A stretch of DNA of 24,835 nt from CAWACC01 sp964390695 (GTDB lineage: Bacteria > Chlamydiota > Chlamydiia > Chlamydiales > Parachlamydiaceae): NCBI GenBank assembly GCA_964390695.1, contig CAYMKI010000033.1, positions 1 to 24,835 of the forward strand, in the 5' to 3' direction. The notes below the pieces were generated by a model that saw only the letters and a list, made by a program, of their open reading frames with translations, ran no database searches and had not been told where the DNA came from. Of the stretch, positions 24,035 through 24,835 are shown piece by piece (position 1 is the first letter of the stretch; every line of letters begins with the position of its first letter). Both the position numbers and the translations under genes were made by a program.

Positions 24035-24062
24035 ATTACATAATTACGTAATTGATTATAAT
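24035..24062 (+). promoter_or_regulatory. Candidate promoter and palindromic operator of the toxin-antitoxin pair
   Basis: ATTACA (24035-24040) and a perfect TATAAT (24057-24062) are separated by 16 nt. The spacer contains the perfect 12-bp palindrome AATTACGTAATT (24042-24053), where a ribbon-helix-helix antitoxin could bind and autorepress. A problem is that a start 6-7 nt after TATAAT would almost coincide with the ribosome site GAGGAG (24069-24074), giving a very short leader. The palindrome is certain; its function is inferred. Confidence 0.45.
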
Positions 24063-24081
24063 TGAGTTGAGGAGATCAAAG

Positions 24082-24384
24082 ATGAAACATAAGAATATCA
24101 CCTTTTCCATTCCGGAAGACTTAAAAGCCCATTTGCTGGCTCATGTGGATAAGCGAGGAATGAGCAGATTTATTTCCTCTGCTATTCGCAAAGCTTTGGA
24201 AGATGAAGAGCGTAAGAAGGAGAGTGAATTGGACGCAGCTTATGAGGAAGCCAATCAAGATATGGACCGTTTAGATGCATTACGCGATTGGGATACAACC
24301 GGTGATATAAAGGATTTTGTAGATGATGAAGACTGGAGTTGGTTGCGTAATTCGAAAATGAAAGAGCCTAAAAAGCATGCATAA
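24082..24384 (+). CDS. Ribbon-helix-helix antitoxin of a MazEF/PemIK-type module
   Basis: A 100-residue protein. The N-terminal about 45 residues (KNITFSIPEDLKAHLLAHV, then KRGMSRFISSAIRKAL) look like a ribbon-helix-helix DNA-binding domain. A charged helical linker follows, and then a very acidic tail (TTGDIKDFVDDEDWSWL) that would wrap around the toxin. An in-frame upstream ATG at 24052 overlaps the promoter-like TATAAT; the ATG at 24082 with GAGGAG 7 nt upstream is chosen. The stop overlaps the toxin start by 8 nt, the usual coupling that keeps antitoxin in excess. This is not the classical AbrB-fold MazE. Confidence 0.85.
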   Translation: MKHKNITFSIPEDLKAHLLAHVDKRGMSRFISSAIRKALEDEERKKESELDAAYEEANQDMDRLDALRDWDTTGDIKDFVDDEDWSWLRNSKMKEPKKHA

Positions 24385-24715
24385 TTTTCCAAAAAGAGGA
24401 GACATATATTGGATCAACTTGGATCCAACCACTGGAACTGAAATACAAAAAACCAGGCCTTGTTTAGTTATATCTAATAATTCTCAGAACAAGAAGGGAA
24501 TGCGTGTAATTGCAGCACCCATAACAAGTAAATTAAAAACCGTATTCCCATTCGAGGCAAAAATTCTCCTCAAAGACCGAGAATGCAAGGTGTTATTGGA
24601 TCAAATTCGGGCTTTAGACACAAGAAGAATTGGGGACAAAATAGCCTCTTTGGATTCATTCACAATGCGTCAGGTCGAAGATGCCTTGAGGATCGCTCTC
24701 GCTTTAAAAAATTAA
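24377..24715 (+). CDS. MazF/PemK-family endoribonuclease toxin
   Basis: A 112-residue toxin of standard length, predicted to cleave mRNA. Family markers are KRGDIYWINLDPTTGTEIQK (6-25) with the conserved Gly-Asp-Ile/Val-Tyr and the beta1-beta2 loop, TRPCLVISNN (26-35), IAAPITS (45-51), and the C-terminal LLDQIRALDTRRIG with the conserved Gln-Ile-Arg-Ala. All of these are intact, so the protein is likely active. It overlaps the antitoxin gene by 8 nt. Sequence specificity cannot be read from the protein. Confidence 0.93.
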   Translation: MHNFPKRGDIYWINLDPTTGTEIQKTRPCLVISNNSQNKKGMRVIAAPITSKLKTVFPFEAKILLKDRECKVLLDQIRALDTRRIGDKIASLDSFTMRQVEDALRIALALKN

Positions 24716-24750
24716 CATACCTGTCCTTGAGTCACTGAGGCTCAAAGAGT

Positions 24751-24777
24751 TCAGTCAAACCCGTCGGGTTTGACTGA
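24751..24777. terminator. Perfect 12-bp hairpin downstream of the toxin gene
   Basis: TCAGTCAAACCC and GGGTTTGACTGA form a perfect 12-bp stem with a 3-nt GTC loop, 35 nt after the toxin stop. There is no T-run after it, so it may be a repeat element rather than an intrinsic terminator. Confidence 0.55.
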
Positions 24778-24786
24778 CAGCGCTAA

Positions 24787-24809
24787 AATTGTGCGTTTCG
24801 CGCGCAATT
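24787..24809. repeat. Second hairpin at the right edge
   Basis: AATTGTGCG and CGCGCAATT pair over 9 bp with one G-U pair around TTTCG, ten bases after the preceding hairpin. The next 26 bases reach the window edge with no gene visible. Confidence 0.5.
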
Positions 24810-24835
24810 ATATGTTTTTGCATCCTTTCCAAGCC

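Noticed and set aside
1..24835. tRNA or rRNA genes
   Set aside because: I saw no cloverleaf-like sequence with GGTTCGA-type T-arm and CCA end and no rRNA core motifs in the intergenic gaps; a covariance search would be needed for certainty.

Overview
The window comes from a Gram-negative (diderm) bacterium. It carries a complete Mla-type phospholipid ABC transporter core (MlaE, MlaF, MlaD), a YqgE/AlgH protein and several Sec signal peptides. Genes are tightly packed with ATGA overlaps, base composition is moderate, and the intergenic spaces are rich in dispersed palindromic repeats. The mix of Mla with YqgE, aceBA, an atypical alpha-glucan phosphorylase, a group II intron and a MazEF-like module is compatible with an environmental (amoeba-associated) chlamydia-like bacterium. 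That assignment is a guess from memory of gene content; there is no rRNA or other marker here.

Layout. (1) Positions 1-850 hold the 3' part of a group II intron: the C-terminal part of the reverse transcriptase/maturase, then RNA domains V and VI. The intron sits inside a repeat. (2) Positions 850-2290 are a gene-free repeat field. It has a roughly 400-bp duplicated unit interrupted by a 100-N assembly gap, an 87-bp inverted repeat pair made of small hairpins, and a run of further small hairpins. (3) Positions 2291-2905 encode a GNAT-like acetyltransferase. (4) Positions 2938-12071 on the minus strand form a seven-gene run transcribed astD > astB > FAD/Fe-S dehydrogenase > mlaE > mlaF > mlaD > yqgE, with several 4-nt or 8-nt overlaps. 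It joins two steps of the arginine succinyltransferase pathway to a 2-hydroxyacid dehydrogenase and to lipid transport. (5) Positions 12215-14370 on the plus strand hold a tandem family of small secreted proteins that look like C1q/TNF-type jelly rolls: three intact genes and the 3' stub of a fourth. A two-gene block ending in a GC-rich terminator was duplicated and then partly deleted. (6) Positions 14658-17541 on the minus strand are aceB-aceA, the glyoxylate shunt, bracketed by two related copies of a CACAGAG-type intergenic repeat. (7) Positions 17901-23895 on the plus strand are a four-gene run: exported FAD oxidoreductase, small exported protein, DUF3417-type alpha-glucan phosphorylase, and a PYROXD2/phytoene-desaturase-like oxidoreductase. 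(8) Positions 24082-24715 are a ribbon-helix-helix antitoxin and MazF/PemK-type toxin pair with a palindrome upstream and perfect hairpins downstream.

Metabolically, the window suggests growth on amino acids and C2 units: arginine-derived carbon through AstB/AstD, glyoxylate bypass through AceA/AceB, and oxidation of a D-2-hydroxyacid. It also has glycogen or maltodextrin phosphorolysis. The most unusual part is the jelly-roll family and its duplication scar. The repeat field around the intron and assembly gap, and the repeats that bracket aceBA, also merit a second look. I did not find a wholly new multi-gene system that I could defend from sequence alone.
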